Origin: Phycisphaeraceae bacterium | GTDB taxonomy: Bacteria; Planctomycetota; Phycisphaerae; Phycisphaerales; UBA1924 | NCBI GenBank assembly: GCA_019636615.1 | Contig: JAHBXF010000002.1 | Coordinates: forward strand, 684,001-748,000 | Reading direction: 5' to 3' | Length of the DNA: 64,000 nt | Shown: piece after piece, positions 9,827 through 17,864 of the stretch | How positions within the stretch are numbered: position 1 is the stretch's first letter | How the letters are laid out: every line of letters starts with the position of its first letter | Made by a program: the position numbers and the translations under genes | The notes under the pieces: model-generated | What the model was told of the DNA's origin: nothing | What the model saw: the letters and a program-made list of their open reading frames with translations, nothing else | Databases searched by the model: none

Positions 9827-10207
9827 TCATCCGCCGTGCTGCTTGTCGTACGCGTCCGCGGTCATGCAACCGGCAAGCCCGGCACCATCGCTGACCTTGA
9901 TCTTGAGCAGCCAGCCCGCACCGAATGGGTCACGATTGAGCAGCCCCGGATCGTCGGCCAGCGCGTCATTCACCGCGATCACTTCGCCGGCGGCAGCGCA
10001 GTAGATGTCGCTGGTCGTCTTCACGCTCTCAACCTCGCCGACAATCTGCCCGGCACCGAAGGCGTAGCCCGGTTTTTTCATCTCGACGTACGTCACGTCG
10101 GTGAGTTGGTCGACGGCGAACTGCGTCAGCCCGAGCGTCAGGCTGTCGCCCTCGAGTTTGTGCCATTCATGCGTGGTTGAGTAGACTCTGTCGGTCGGGC
10201 TTGCCAT
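9827..10207 (-). CDS. gcvH: Glycine cleavage system H protein
   Basis: A 126-residue lipoyl carrier. The conserved block GEVESVKTTSDIY carries the lipoylated Lys at K63. The start ATG 10207 has GAGG eight bases upstream (gcgaggcatcacc). H protein shuttles the aminomethyl group of glycine between the P, T and L proteins. None of gcvP, gcvT or lipoyl protein genes is nearby; instead the ABC transporter ATPase follows with a one-base gap, so the three genes are probably one transcript for reasons that are not obvious. Confidence 0.95.
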   Translation of the reverse strand: MASPTDRVYSTTHEWHKLEGDSLTLGLTQFAVDQLTDVTYVEMKKPGYAFGAGQIVGEVESVKTTSDIYCAAAGEVIAVNDALADDPGLLNRDPFGAGWLLKIKVSDGAGLAGCMTADAYDKQHGG

Positions 10208-10407
10208 GGTGATGCCTCGCAGGCGCGTGTCTGAGGGGGGGGTCTGGAATCGGGCACTGAGAGATAGGCCCTGTCGCCCGCGCACAGTGCCACTGAGCGG
10301 GAAGGGAGCCGATCCTACGCGCGGCAAAGCCCCTCGGGCCGCCCCTCGCCGCGGGGCCCCACAGGCGGTATTGTCGGACCTCACCCCCAGATGCGGTGTT
10401 TACCCCA

Positions 10408-10435
10408 TTGACTTCTGTGGGTTCCCCGGTATGCT
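10408..10435 (+). promoter_or_regulatory. Sigma-70-type promoter candidate
   Basis: TTGACT at 10408-10413 and TATGCT at 10430-10435 are separated by 16 bases. This is among the best consensus matches in the window and it points at the short hairpin/terminator unit ending at 10500, with transcription expected to begin near 10442. Confidence 0.55.
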
Positions 10436-10500
10436 CTGTTTCACTGAAACTTGTTTCTCCCCTCCGGACGGTCGGTGCCTTTGGCCCGGCCGTCTTTTTT
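10436..10500 (+). ncRNA. Candidate short RNA (about 60 nt) with intrinsic terminator
   Basis: Between the promoter candidate and a T6 run there is no reading frame of note. GTTTC (10438-10442) can pair with GAAAC (10446-10450), though the first bases may precede the transcription start. A pyrimidine-rich single-stranded stretch, TTGTTTCTCCCCTCC (10451-10465), complementary to ribosome-binding sites, leads into the terminator stem GACGGTCGG (10467-10475) with CCGGCCGTC (10486-10494). Layout fits a trans-acting RNA that masks ribosome sites; it may instead be an attenuated leader of the isomerase gene 140 bases downstream. Confidence 0.45.
10467..10500 (+). terminator. Rho-independent terminator
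   Basis: A nine-pair stem (one G-U) closed by an extra GCC-TTT-GGC hairpin and followed immediately by TTTTTT at 10495-10500. It is the most canonical terminator in the window and sits in the middle of an intergenic region, not behind a protein gene on this strand. Confidence 0.8.
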
Positions 10501-10639
10501 GCTGGCCACTGAAACGGCCGATGCGAGCGGCCACACAGGGTGCCTTCGGGCCTCTATGGAGCCATTCTGCCCCGGTTGCCGATGCCGTGTACTCTTGGCC
10601 GCCCGTTGAAGCGGGCTCACCCGTCAGAACGAATCCACA

Positions 10640-11563
10640 ATGCTCCTCACCCTCACGGCAAGTTGTCTCAAGTCCATGCTCGTACCGGGCGCGCGGTCGA
10701 AGGGCCCGAAACTGGACTTGCTCGATCTCCCGAACTTCACCCGGGACACCCTCGGGCTCAGCGGGTTCAACCTTTCCACAGACCTCCTCGCCGGCGCAAA
10801 CCGGGCTCGCCTTGAGACCATCCGCGAACGCACCGACCGTGCGGGTTGCTCCTGCCTGCTCCTCATCGAGCCCGAGCCGCAGAACTTTGGCGCCAAGGAT
10901 GACCGGCACGCCGTGGGCGCCGGTGAACGCATGGCCCGCGTGATCGACGCCGCGCAGATCCTGGGGTGCAGCGCGGCCGCGGTTCGAATCGCCGCCAACG
11001 ACGACGACGACACCCTGACCCGTGTTGCCAACCGGCTCAAGCCGCTGATGGAGCGTGCCGAGCGACTGGACATCAACCTGGTCATCTCGCCGGATAAAGG
11101 GCTCACGCTCCGCCCGGAGCGTGTGACCGAACTGCTGAAAAAAGTCGGCGGTTTCCGAATCGGCACATACCCCGACTTCGAGACCGCCGCCGCCTCGAAA
11201 GACCCGGTGGGGTATCTTCACAGACTCACGCCGTACGCCTCGGCGGTCTGCGCCTCGACCGTGAAGTTCGCGTTCGGCGGCAAGACGGCCGATACCGATG
11301 CGGCGCTCAAGGCCCTGCCCGCCAAGGGGCTCGCTCACTCGCCTTACGACCTCAAGCCGCTCGTCAGCGCGGTACTTTCGGTGGGGTATGACGGCCCGCT
11401 GGCCCTCGATTACCGCGGCCCCGGCGATGTCGTGACCGGCATCGCCCACTCCAAGGCCCTCCTGCAGACCGCGCTGGGGCTGGATGAGCCCGAGGACGAC
11501 GATTTCGACGACCTCGAAGACCTCCTGGGGATCGACGAAGAAGAACTCGGCAGCGAGGAATGA
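10640..11563 (+). CDS. Sugar phosphate isomerase/epimerase-like TIM-barrel protein
   Basis: A 307-residue protein with the alternating strand pattern of the xylose-isomerase-like / AP-endonuclease-2 barrel: LLLIEPEPQNFG, AAAVRIAAND, LDINLVISPDKG, FRIGTYPDFETA, ASTVKFAF, GPLALDYRGPGD. The acidic C-terminal tail (DEPEDDDFDDLEDLL onward) is an add-on. Such barrels isomerise or epimerise sugars or cyclitols using a divalent metal; the substrate cannot be told from sequence. The ATG at 10640 has no visible ribosome site; M13 is an alternative. The gene precedes cmk by 46 bases. Confidence 0.65.
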   Translation: MLLTLTASCLKSMLVPGARSKGPKLDLLDLPNFTRDTLGLSGFNLSTDLLAGANRARLETIRERTDRAGCSCLLLIEPEPQNFGAKDDRHAVGAGERMARVIDAAQILGCSAAAVRIAANDDDDTLTRVANRLKPLMERAERLDINLVISPDKGLTLRPERVTELLKKVGGFRIGTYPDFETAAASKDPVGYLHRLTPYASAVCASTVKFAFGGKTADTDAALKALPAKGLAHSPYDLKPLVSAVLSVGYDGPLALDYRGPGDVVTGIAHSKALLQTALGLDEPEDDDFDDLEDLLGIDEEELGSEE

Positions 11564-11609
11564 ACTCGCCGCACGCCCTCCGGCGTGCAATGATCATGCG
11601 AGGTTGAGC

Positions 11610-12407
11610 ATGAACGGCGACACCGCACATCACCCCTCGCGGACGATCGAGCATCTCGGCCCGGTGGTCAAGACCATCCCCTTCTTTGTTTCTGCCCCGC
11701 AGGCCGCTCCCGTGTTCCGACTCGACCAACCCATCGTCATCACGATTGACGGCCCCGCGGGCACCGGCAAGTCCTCCGTCGCCAGGGTTCTCGCCCAGCG
11801 CCTGGGGTTGGACTTCCTCGACACAGGCGCGATGTACCGCGCGGCCGCGGCCATAAGCATCGACATGGGAATTCCACTCGAGAGCGCCGACCGCCTTGTC
11901 GACACGGTGGTGCGGGCGGACCTTCACTTTGACTGGCAGGCAGACCCACCGTGCATCCTGGCGTTCGGGTCTCCGATGGGAGCGAGAATCCGGGATGCCG
12001 ATGTCACCGCCATCGTCTCGCCCGTCGCGGCGATCGCGTCCCTGCGTCAGCACATGGTCGCCAAGCAACGAGTTATCGCCAGGCAGCACCCCCGCCTCGT
12101 GACCGAGGGCCGCGACCAGGGGTCTGTGGTCTTCCCGGATGCCAAGGTGAAGTTCTATCTGGACGCATCCCCGCAGGTCCGTGCGGCCCGGCGTGCCAGG
12201 CAGTTGCGTCTTGCCGGCCAGCCCGCCGACGAGGGCATGCTGCTCGACGAAATCACCCGGCGCGACGCCAGCGACATGAGCCGCACCGACGGCCCGCTGC
12301 GACAGCCGCACGACGCCGTTGTGGTCGATACCTCCTGCCTCGAGTTCGACGACGTGGTGGCCGAACTTGAAAAAATCGTTCGCCGCAAAGCGGGCGAGCC
12401 GGACTAA
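11610..12407 (+). CDS. cmk: Cytidylate kinase
   Basis: A 265-residue P-loop kinase phosphorylating CMP and dCMP with ATP. The P-loop GPAGTGKSS is at residues 48-56, followed by LDTGAMYRA and later TEGRDQGSVVFPDA and the LID-like region with RRDASDMSR. About 40 residues precede the usual N terminus, longer than most CMP kinases. The start ATG 11610 has a GAGG site (gcgaggttgagc). The downstream acyltransferase gene follows within 53 bases, the cmk-plsC order seen in other bacteria. Confidence 0.93.
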   Translation: MNGDTAHHPSRTIEHLGPVVKTIPFFVSAPQAAPVFRLDQPIVITIDGPAGTGKSSVARVLAQRLGLDFLDTGAMYRAAAAISIDMGIPLESADRLVDTVVRADLHFDWQADPPCILAFGSPMGARIRDADVTAIVSPVAAIASLRQHMVAKQRVIARQHPRLVTEGRDQGSVVFPDAKVKFYLDASPQVRAARRARQLRLAGQPADEGMLLDEITRRDASDMSRTDGPLRQPHDAVVVDTSCLEFDDVVAELEKIVRRKAGEPD

Positions 12408-12459
12408 ACGTTCACCCGGCGCGGCGTGCGCCGCACACTTCGACAGCAACCGCGCACCT

Positions 12460-13242
12460 ATGTTCCAGAGACTCAAAAGCAGACAGCCGGGCGCGACACT
12501 CGGCAGGCTCTTGTTCTACGAGCTCTGCAGCGCGGCCACGTACTACGGCTCGCGCATCCTGTGGCGTCTGCACGCGGACGGGCTCGGACATGTCCCCGCC
12601 TCGGGCCCGCTGCTTCTGGCCGCGAATCACCAATCATTCCTCGATCCGCCCCTGATCGGGTCGAGCATTCGCCACAGGCATCTGACCTTCATCGCCAGGT
12701 CGGGGCTCTTCCGATCGCCCGCGTTCGCCGCGATGATCCGTTCGCTCAACTCGATTCCCATCCGCGAAGACACGGGTGACTCGCAGGCCATCAAAGCAAC
12801 GCTCGAAGCGCTCGACCAGGGCAGCGCCGTTCTCATCTTTCCCGAGGGCTCCCGCTGCGACGACGGCGCCATCGCGCCATTCAAGCGCGGGGTGTGGCTG
12901 CTGATGAAGCGATCTCGCTGCCCCGTGCTGCCGGTGGCCATCGAGGGCGCATTCGACGCGTGGCCGAACTCGCGGAAATGCCCACGTCTGTTGGGTGCTC
13001 GGGTGCGCATTCGGTTCGGCACCCCGCTCTCGCATGATGAACTCGTCGCCCATGGACCAGACAAAGGCCTGGAACTTCTCCGGAACACCATCGACGCCCT
13101 GCGGATGGACCTGCGGCAGGAACTCCGCGCCGCAAGCGGGGGGACATTCCCCGCGCCCGGCCCGGGCGATCACCCGATCTCGACCCCCGGGCCGACGGCA
13201 CCAGAGATGCCCACGCCTCACACCCCGCCCGAAACGGCCTGA
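12460..13242 (+). CDS. plsC: 1-acyl-sn-glycerol-3-phosphate acyltransferase (PlsC family)
   Basis: A 260-residue acyltransferase. The catalytic NHQSFLDP (H57, D62, the HX4D motif), the FPEGSR block at 127-132 and LPVAIEG are all present. It transfers an acyl chain to lysophosphatidate at the inner membrane during phospholipid synthesis. The last 40 residues are a Pro-rich tail with no counterpart in the family core. Its 3' end overlaps the convergent htpX gene by 25 bases. Confidence 0.9.
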   Translation: MFQRLKSRQPGATLGRLLFYELCSAATYYGSRILWRLHADGLGHVPASGPLLLAANHQSFLDPPLIGSSIRHRHLTFIARSGLFRSPAFAAMIRSLNSIPIREDTGDSQAIKATLEALDQGSAVLIFPEGSRCDDGAIAPFKRGVWLLMKRSRCPVLPVAIEGAFDAWPNSRKCPRLLGARVRIRFGTPLSHDELVAHGPDKGLELLRNTIDALRMDLRQELRAASGGTFPAPGPGDHPISTPGPTAPEMPTPHTPPETA

Positions 13243-14084
13243 GCGCCCATCCGCCGCAGCGAGACGATTCTGTTCTCGGTCGGCGGGTGCGTGGCGAAGA
13301 GCCGTGTGATCGACTGGCCCGCGAAGGGTTCGACGATGAACAGGTTGTTCTGCGCGGGGTTGGGGTTGTTCATCGGGATGCGCGCGGCGTACACCTCGAG
13401 TTTCTGCAGCGCCGAGATGAGCCCGTTGGGCGAGCCGGCGATGACGGCCCCGTCGTGGTCGGCCACGTACTCGCGGCTGCGGCTGATCATCGCCTTGATC
13501 AGCACCGCGCCGATCGGGGCCAGAATCGCCGCGATGAGGAAGACGATGGGATTGCCCCCCTGCCGTCCGCTGCCGCCGAACCAGAACGCCAACTGCGCCA
13601 AGTAGGCGAGCACGCCCGCCACGGTCGCGGCGATGCACGAGATCAGGGTGTCGCGGTTCTTGATGTGGGCGAGTTCATGGCCGATCACCCCGCGCATTTC
13701 TTCTTCGTTTAAGAGACGCATCGCCCCTTCGGTGACGGCCACAGCGGCCTTAGATGGCGAGCGACCGGTCGCGAAGGCATTGGGGGCCTCGTGCGGACAG
13801 ATGCAGACCTTGGGCATCGGCATGCCCGCCCGCTGGCGGAGTTCATCGACCATGCGGTACAGGTGCCCGCCGGCCCCCGGAGTTTCCGGCCCGACTTCCT
13901 GGGCCCTCATGCTCGCCAACGCGATCCTGTCAGAAAAGAAAAAGGCGATGACGTTGGTCAACCCACCAAAGATGAGCGCGATGGTCATCCCGCGCGGCCC
14001 CCAGGCGGAACCGACGAGCAGAAAAAGCCCCATCAACCCGCCCAGCAGGATGGCCGTCTTGAAGTTGTTGGCAAATCGAGTCAT
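13218..14084 (-). CDS. htpX: Membrane zinc metalloprotease HtpX
   Basis: A 288-residue M48B protease. Two N-terminal membrane helices (about 11-27 and 33-50), the zinc motif HELAH at 136-140, two further helices (about 150-190) and the third zinc ligand region SREYVADHDGA. It degrades damaged inner-membrane proteins from the cytoplasmic side. Length and order match the family. It is transcribed away from the 3D-domain gene across a 440-base intergenic region. Confidence 0.96.
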   Translation of the reverse strand: MTRFANNFKTAILLGGLMGLFLLVGSAWGPRGMTIALIFGGLTNVIAFFFSDRIALASMRAQEVGPETPGAGGHLYRMVDELRQRAGMPMPKVCICPHEAPNAFATGRSPSKAAVAVTEGAMRLLNEEEMRGVIGHELAHIKNRDTLISCIAATVAGVLAYLAQLAFWFGGSGRQGGNPIVFLIAAILAPIGAVLIKAMISRSREYVADHDGAVIAGSPNGLISALQKLEVYAARIPMNNPNPAQNNLFIVEPFAGQSITRLFATHPPTENRIVSLRRMGAQAVSGGV

Positions 14085-14525
14085 TCGTGCCGCCTCCCGT
14101 GTTTGGATTCCGACTGGATGTAGTTCTCGGAACCTACATGTGCTCCGCAGAGTTTACGCTCATCTTGCTCGAAAGTTCAGTTGAGAATCAGTTTCAACGC
14201 TACACACCAACCTTGCACCTTCACTGTCTGTCCTGAACCGCCTCATGGCTTCCTGGGCCTCACCAGAGGCATTTGACAAGTTGTCCACATACCCCCCTTG
14301 TGGCTGTCCTTGCGTGGGCCTCATCGAGATTCGAAGATGGCTTCTTTGCTCGATGAGCATGATCGTTGTTTGTTTGGTGGTCAATTTGACCCCCGCCCTT
14401 TCGGTGTGACGATGCCGGACTGTCAGGTATACTCAACGGCCTGCATGGATGGGTAGTGTCGGATCTTCTCCGCGTGGTGGCGTGGAGGTGCGGTCGGTGG
14501 ACCGCAACGGATTCGATGCCAGGCT
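14085..14525. other. Gene-poor divergent intergenic region with a Fur-box-like palindrome
   Basis: About 440 bases between the divergent htpX and 3D-domain genes, visibly less GC-rich than its surroundings. It contains TTGAGAATCAGTTTCAA at 14181-14197, an imperfect inverted repeat reminiscent of 7-1-7 Fur sites, 97 bases upstream of htpX. A 74-codon frame (complement 14160-14384, TTG start) is present but has no supporting signal. Nothing else is recognised. Confidence 0.4.
14406..14433 (+). promoter_or_regulatory. Promoter candidate for the 3D-domain gene
   Basis: GTGACG (14406-14411) and TATACT (14428-14433) are separated by 16 bases, about 90 bases upstream of the 3D-domain gene. The -10 is a good match, the -35 matches at four of six positions. 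Confidence 0.35.
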
Positions 14526-15287
14526 GTGGTGGAGTTTCAAAGAGTGGAAACCCCGAACGCGTTCGGCGCCGCTGCGCCATCGTTCTATGCACGACCAGAA
14601 CCGGTCGAGGCGATCTGGCCGATCGTGGCCAAACGCCTTCTACGTCTGGCCGCGGGAACTGCGATTGTGGCGCTGGTTATCTGGTCGGCCATTCTCGCCA
14701 AGACCGCCCGACACGCGGTGCCTCTGGCGAACATCCGCTTTCTGCCGATTGAAACAGTCGCCTCTGCCCAGCCGCTTCCCCTCGCGTCGATGGGAGAATC
14801 GCCGGCACCGGAGGTGATACCAGCCACCGCGCCGGTCGCCACCCGTGGCGGCGTGACCAAAGCAGTCTCTGGCCCCCTCTCGGCCCACGCCTATGACCCC
14901 ACGGTGCGCTGGTTCAACGGACGCCCCATCCGGCCCGCTCGCGCTCTCTGGATGACGGTGACGGCGTATTCGCCCGACGAACGCTCGTGCGGGGCCTTTG
15001 CAGACGGCCTCACCGCCACGCTGCACTCGGTCCACACCAACGATTTCGCGCTGGTAGCCGCTGACCCCACCATCCTGCCGTACGGCTCGATGATCACGGT
15101 GCCCGGGTACGACCGCGACCGGGTTGTTCCCGTGCTCGACTGCGGAGGGGCGATCAAGGGGCACCGTCTCGATGTGCTCTACCCCACGCACGAGCGAGCC
15201 CGCCAATGGGGTGTACGCCGAATCCGCGTGACGGTCTGGCAATACGCCGACGGCCTTCCGCCGGACAACCCCCGCAAACTCCGCTGA
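14526..15287 (+). CDS. Membrane-anchored 3D domain protein
   Basis: A 253-residue protein with one membrane helix at about 40-58, a Pro/Ala-rich linker and a C-terminal 3D domain: MTVTAYSPDERSCGAFADG, AADPTILPYGSMITVPGY, VLDCGGAIKGHRLDVLY, ARQWGVRRIRVTVW. In MltA and resuscitation-factor-like proteins this double-psi barrel cleaves peptidoglycan glycan strands, and the aspartates seen here are those that name the domain. It would act in the periplasm. The start is GTG at 14526 or 14529; no strong ribosome site is seen. Confidence 0.85.
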   Translation: MVEFQRVETPNAFGAAAPSFYARPEPVEAIWPIVAKRLLRLAAGTAIVALVIWSAILAKTARHAVPLANIRFLPIETVASAQPLPLASMGESPAPEVIPATAPVATRGGVTKAVSGPLSAHAYDPTVRWFNGRPIRPARALWMTVTAYSPDERSCGAFADGLTATLHSVHTNDFALVAADPTILPYGSMITVPGYDRDRVVPVLDCGGAIKGHRLDVLYPTHERARQWGVRRIRVTVWQYADGLPPDNPRKLR

Positions 15288-15490
15288 TCAACACTCAGAA
15301 TCCGCTGCGGATCCCGTGCGGGTATCGGTGTGCGCGCCCCTCGCGATATCCCGTCGCGGGCGTGGAATGCGGCGCCTCACGGGCTACCTAAGCGAGCCCG
15401 GACCTCATGCAAGAACCCGACCCGAACGAGGGGCCGGGCGGCATCGATCCCGCTACGCTTGGTCGATCTTCGAATTTGAGGAGCCACCTG

Positions 15491-16606
15491 ATGCCAGTCC
15501 GAACTGTGTACACCGCCAAGATCGACCACATCCAGATCATGGATGAGCACGGAGTCGTCGACGAGAAACTCGCGCACGGCACGCTCTCCGATCAGGAAGT
15601 GCTGGAACTCTACAAATACATGTGCAAGTGCCGAGCTCTCGATGAGACGGCCTTCAAACTCCAGCGATCCGGCCGCATGGGCACGTATCCCCAGAACAAA
15701 GGCCAGGAGGCCGCGGCGATCGGCGCGGGCTACGCCCTTCAGCGCGGCGTGGACTGGCTGGTTCCCTGCTACCGCGAGAACGCCGCGCTGTGGATGCACG
15801 GCCTGCCCATGCACTATGTGCTGCTGCATTGGATGGGTGACGAGCGGGGCAACCAGATCCCCGAGGGCGTCTGCATGACGCCCCTGTGCATCCCCATCGG
15901 CACGCAGATGCTGCACGCCACGGGAATCTCGTGGGCCTTCAAGATCCGCAACGAGCCCAAAATCGCCGCGACGTTCTTCGGCGACGGCGCGACGAGCGAG
16001 GGTGACTTCCACGAGGCGATGAACTTCGCGAGCACATTCCAGACCCCCACGATCTTCTTCTGCCAGAACAACCACTGGGCGATCTCTGTGCCCCGCGAGA
16101 GCCAGATGAACAGTGAAACCGTGGCCCAGAAGGCGCTCGCATACGGCATGCCCACGGTGCAGGTAGACGGCAACGACCTGCTGGCGGTGTACAAGGTCAC
16201 CAAAGAGGCGGCGGACCGCGCCCGCGCGGGCGGGGGCCCCTCGTTCATCGAGGCCGTGACCTACCGCCTGGCAGACCACACGACCGCGGACGATGCCCGC
16301 CGCTACCGCGATCCGAAGGAAGTCGAAGCCTGGCAGGGCAAAGACCCCGTCATCCGTCTGCGCAAGTATCTCACAGCCCGTTCTCTCTGGACCGACGAGC
16401 AGCAGGCGTCGCTCGACGAAGAGGCAAAGATCATGGTGACCGATGTCATCAGGGCCGCCGAGGGAATCGCCAAGCCGACGACGGACGACATCTTCGATTA
16501 CACCTACGCCACGTTGCCGCCCGAACTGGAAGTGCAGAAGCGCACGCTTCGCACCCACAGCCTGGGGCAATACCCCGAGCAGGCCGCGCTCTCGTCCGTC
16601 CGCTGA
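15491..16606 (+). CDS. pdhA: Pyruvate dehydrogenase E1 component, alpha subunit
   Basis: A 371-residue thiamine-diphosphate enzyme subunit. The TPP motif runs from GDG (164-166) to NN (193-194); the substrate region YRENAALWMHG and the phosphorylation-loop-like YRLADHTTADDARRYR are present. The start ATG 15491 has a GAGGAG site; an earlier in-frame ATG at 15407 has none. With the E1beta encoded next it decarboxylates a 2-oxo acid, most likely pyruvate, and passes the acyl group to E2. Branched-chain 2-oxo acids are an alternative substrate. First gene of a three-gene operon. Confidence 0.92.
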   Translation: MPVRTVYTAKIDHIQIMDEHGVVDEKLAHGTLSDQEVLELYKYMCKCRALDETAFKLQRSGRMGTYPQNKGQEAAAIGAGYALQRGVDWLVPCYRENAALWMHGLPMHYVLLHWMGDERGNQIPEGVCMTPLCIPIGTQMLHATGISWAFKIRNEPKIAATFFGDGATSEGDFHEAMNFASTFQTPTIFFCQNNHWAISVPRESQMNSETVAQKALAYGMPTVQVDGNDLLAVYKVTKEAADRARAGGGPSFIEAVTYRLADHTTADDARRYRDPKEVEAWQGKDPVIRLRKYLTARSLWTDEQQASLDEEAKIMVTDVIRAAEGIAKPTTDDIFDYTYATLPPELEVQKRTLRTHSLGQYPEQAALSSVR

Positions 16607-16687
16607 TCTCGACGGCGCACGCGCCACAACCCCGACGTGCCCCGCAAGGGCCGACCCCCGCTCACGACCCGACACAGAACCACGATC

Positions 16688-17740
16688 ATGACAACCACCC
16701 AAGCACACGCCGCGTTCAACCCCAAACTCCGTCGGCGCACCGACGACGAGACCGGACAGGCTCTGGTCGAGTGCAATCTGGTCGAATCGATCACGCTCAC
16801 CCTGGCGCAAGAGATGGACCTCGACGACCGCGTCGTCTGCCTCGGCGAGGATGTCGGCGTGAACGGCGGCGTCTTCCGCGCCACCGACGGCCTGCACGCG
16901 CGTTTCGGCGGGTCGAGGGTCTTCGATACCCCGCTCTCCGAATCCGGCATCATGGGCGCGGCGATCGGCCTGGCGATGGGCGGCATGCGCCCCATCCCTG
17001 AGATTCAGTTCGAGGGGTTCCTCGGCCCGGCCTACGACCAGCTCGTCAACCACGCCGCCCGTTACCGCACGCGCAGCCGCGGCGCCATCACCATCCCCAT
17101 GGTCGTTCGTGTGCCCGTCGGCGGCGGCATCCACGCCCCCGAACTTCACAGCGACAGCCCTGAGGCCATCTACGCTCACCAGCCGGGCCTGAAAGTCGTC
17201 ATGCCGTGCACTCCCTCGGACGCCAAAGGCCTTCTCGCCGCGGCCATTGAAGACCCGGATCCGGTCGTCTTCTTTGAGCCCAAGCGGGTCTACCGGCTTC
17301 CCACGCGTGAATGGCTGCAGGAAGACCGCTACACCATCCCCATCGGCCAGGCCAAAGTCATCACCGAAGGCACCGACCTCACGCTCATCTCATGGGGCGC
17401 GAGCGTCTACCAGTGTCTCGAAGCCCTCGACACCCTTCCCGAAGACATCAGCGTCGAACTGATCGACCTTCGGACCATCTCCCCGCTCGACCGAGACACC
17501 CTCATTCAGAGCGTGCAGAAGACCGGCCGCTGCGTGATTGTGCACGAAGCGCCCAAGACGATCGGGCTGGGGGCCGAGATCTCCTCGATCATCCAGGAGC
17601 ACTGTTTCCTCTACCTCAAGTCTCCTGTGCAGCGCGTCGCGGGTTTCGACACCATCATGCCCTACTACAAACTCGAGCTCGACTACCTCCCCAACGCCTC
17701 GCTCGTCTCCGAGGCCGTCCGCCAGACCATGGCGTACTGA
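16688..17740 (+). CDS. pdhB: Pyruvate dehydrogenase E1 component, beta subunit
   Basis: A 350-residue E1beta. Conserved blocks are LGEDVGVNGGVFRATDGL, DTPLSESGIMGAAIGLAMGG, PVGGGIHAPELHSDSPEA and the C-terminal transketolase-like domain with VIVHEAPKTIGLGAEISS. It sits 81 bases after pdhA and 124 bases before the E2 gene. It forms the alpha2beta2 E1 with PdhA. It is clearly different from the second E1beta at 42670, which belongs to another subgroup. Confidence 0.92.
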   Translation: MTTTQAHAAFNPKLRRRTDDETGQALVECNLVESITLTLAQEMDLDDRVVCLGEDVGVNGGVFRATDGLHARFGGSRVFDTPLSESGIMGAAIGLAMGGMRPIPEIQFEGFLGPAYDQLVNHAARYRTRSRGAITIPMVVRVPVGGGIHAPELHSDSPEAIYAHQPGLKVVMPCTPSDAKGLLAAAIEDPDPVVFFEPKRVYRLPTREWLQEDRYTIPIGQAKVITEGTDLTLISWGASVYQCLEALDTLPEDISVELIDLRTISPLDRDTLIQSVQKTGRCVIVHEAPKTIGLGAEISSIIQEHCFLYLKSPVQRVAGFDTIMPYYKLELDYLPNASLVSEAVRQTMAY

Positions 17741-17864
17741 ACCCTGTGCCCCTGAACACACCGCCGCGGGGTCATACCCTTGGCCCCAGCCGGCGCGGCG
17801 TGACTTCTCCCGCTCCGATTCTCTTTCGAACTTTCTCACCCCTCCCAGAGGTACCCAAGAGATC

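Noticed and set aside
10208-10400. Glycine riboswitch before gcvH
   Set aside because: The minus-strand leader has a TCTCTCAG stretch like the 3' part of the aptamer, but no GGAGAG partner and no second aptamer were found.
14160-14384. 74-codon frame on the minus strand upstream of htpX
   Set aside because: TTG start, no ribosome site, no recognisable features, and it contains the Fur-like palindrome.
15377-17179. 600-codon frame antisense to the pdhA-pdhB genes
   Set aside because: A product of GC-rich codon bias on the opposite strand; the translation is low-complexity and unlike any protein, whereas pdhA and pdhB are certain.
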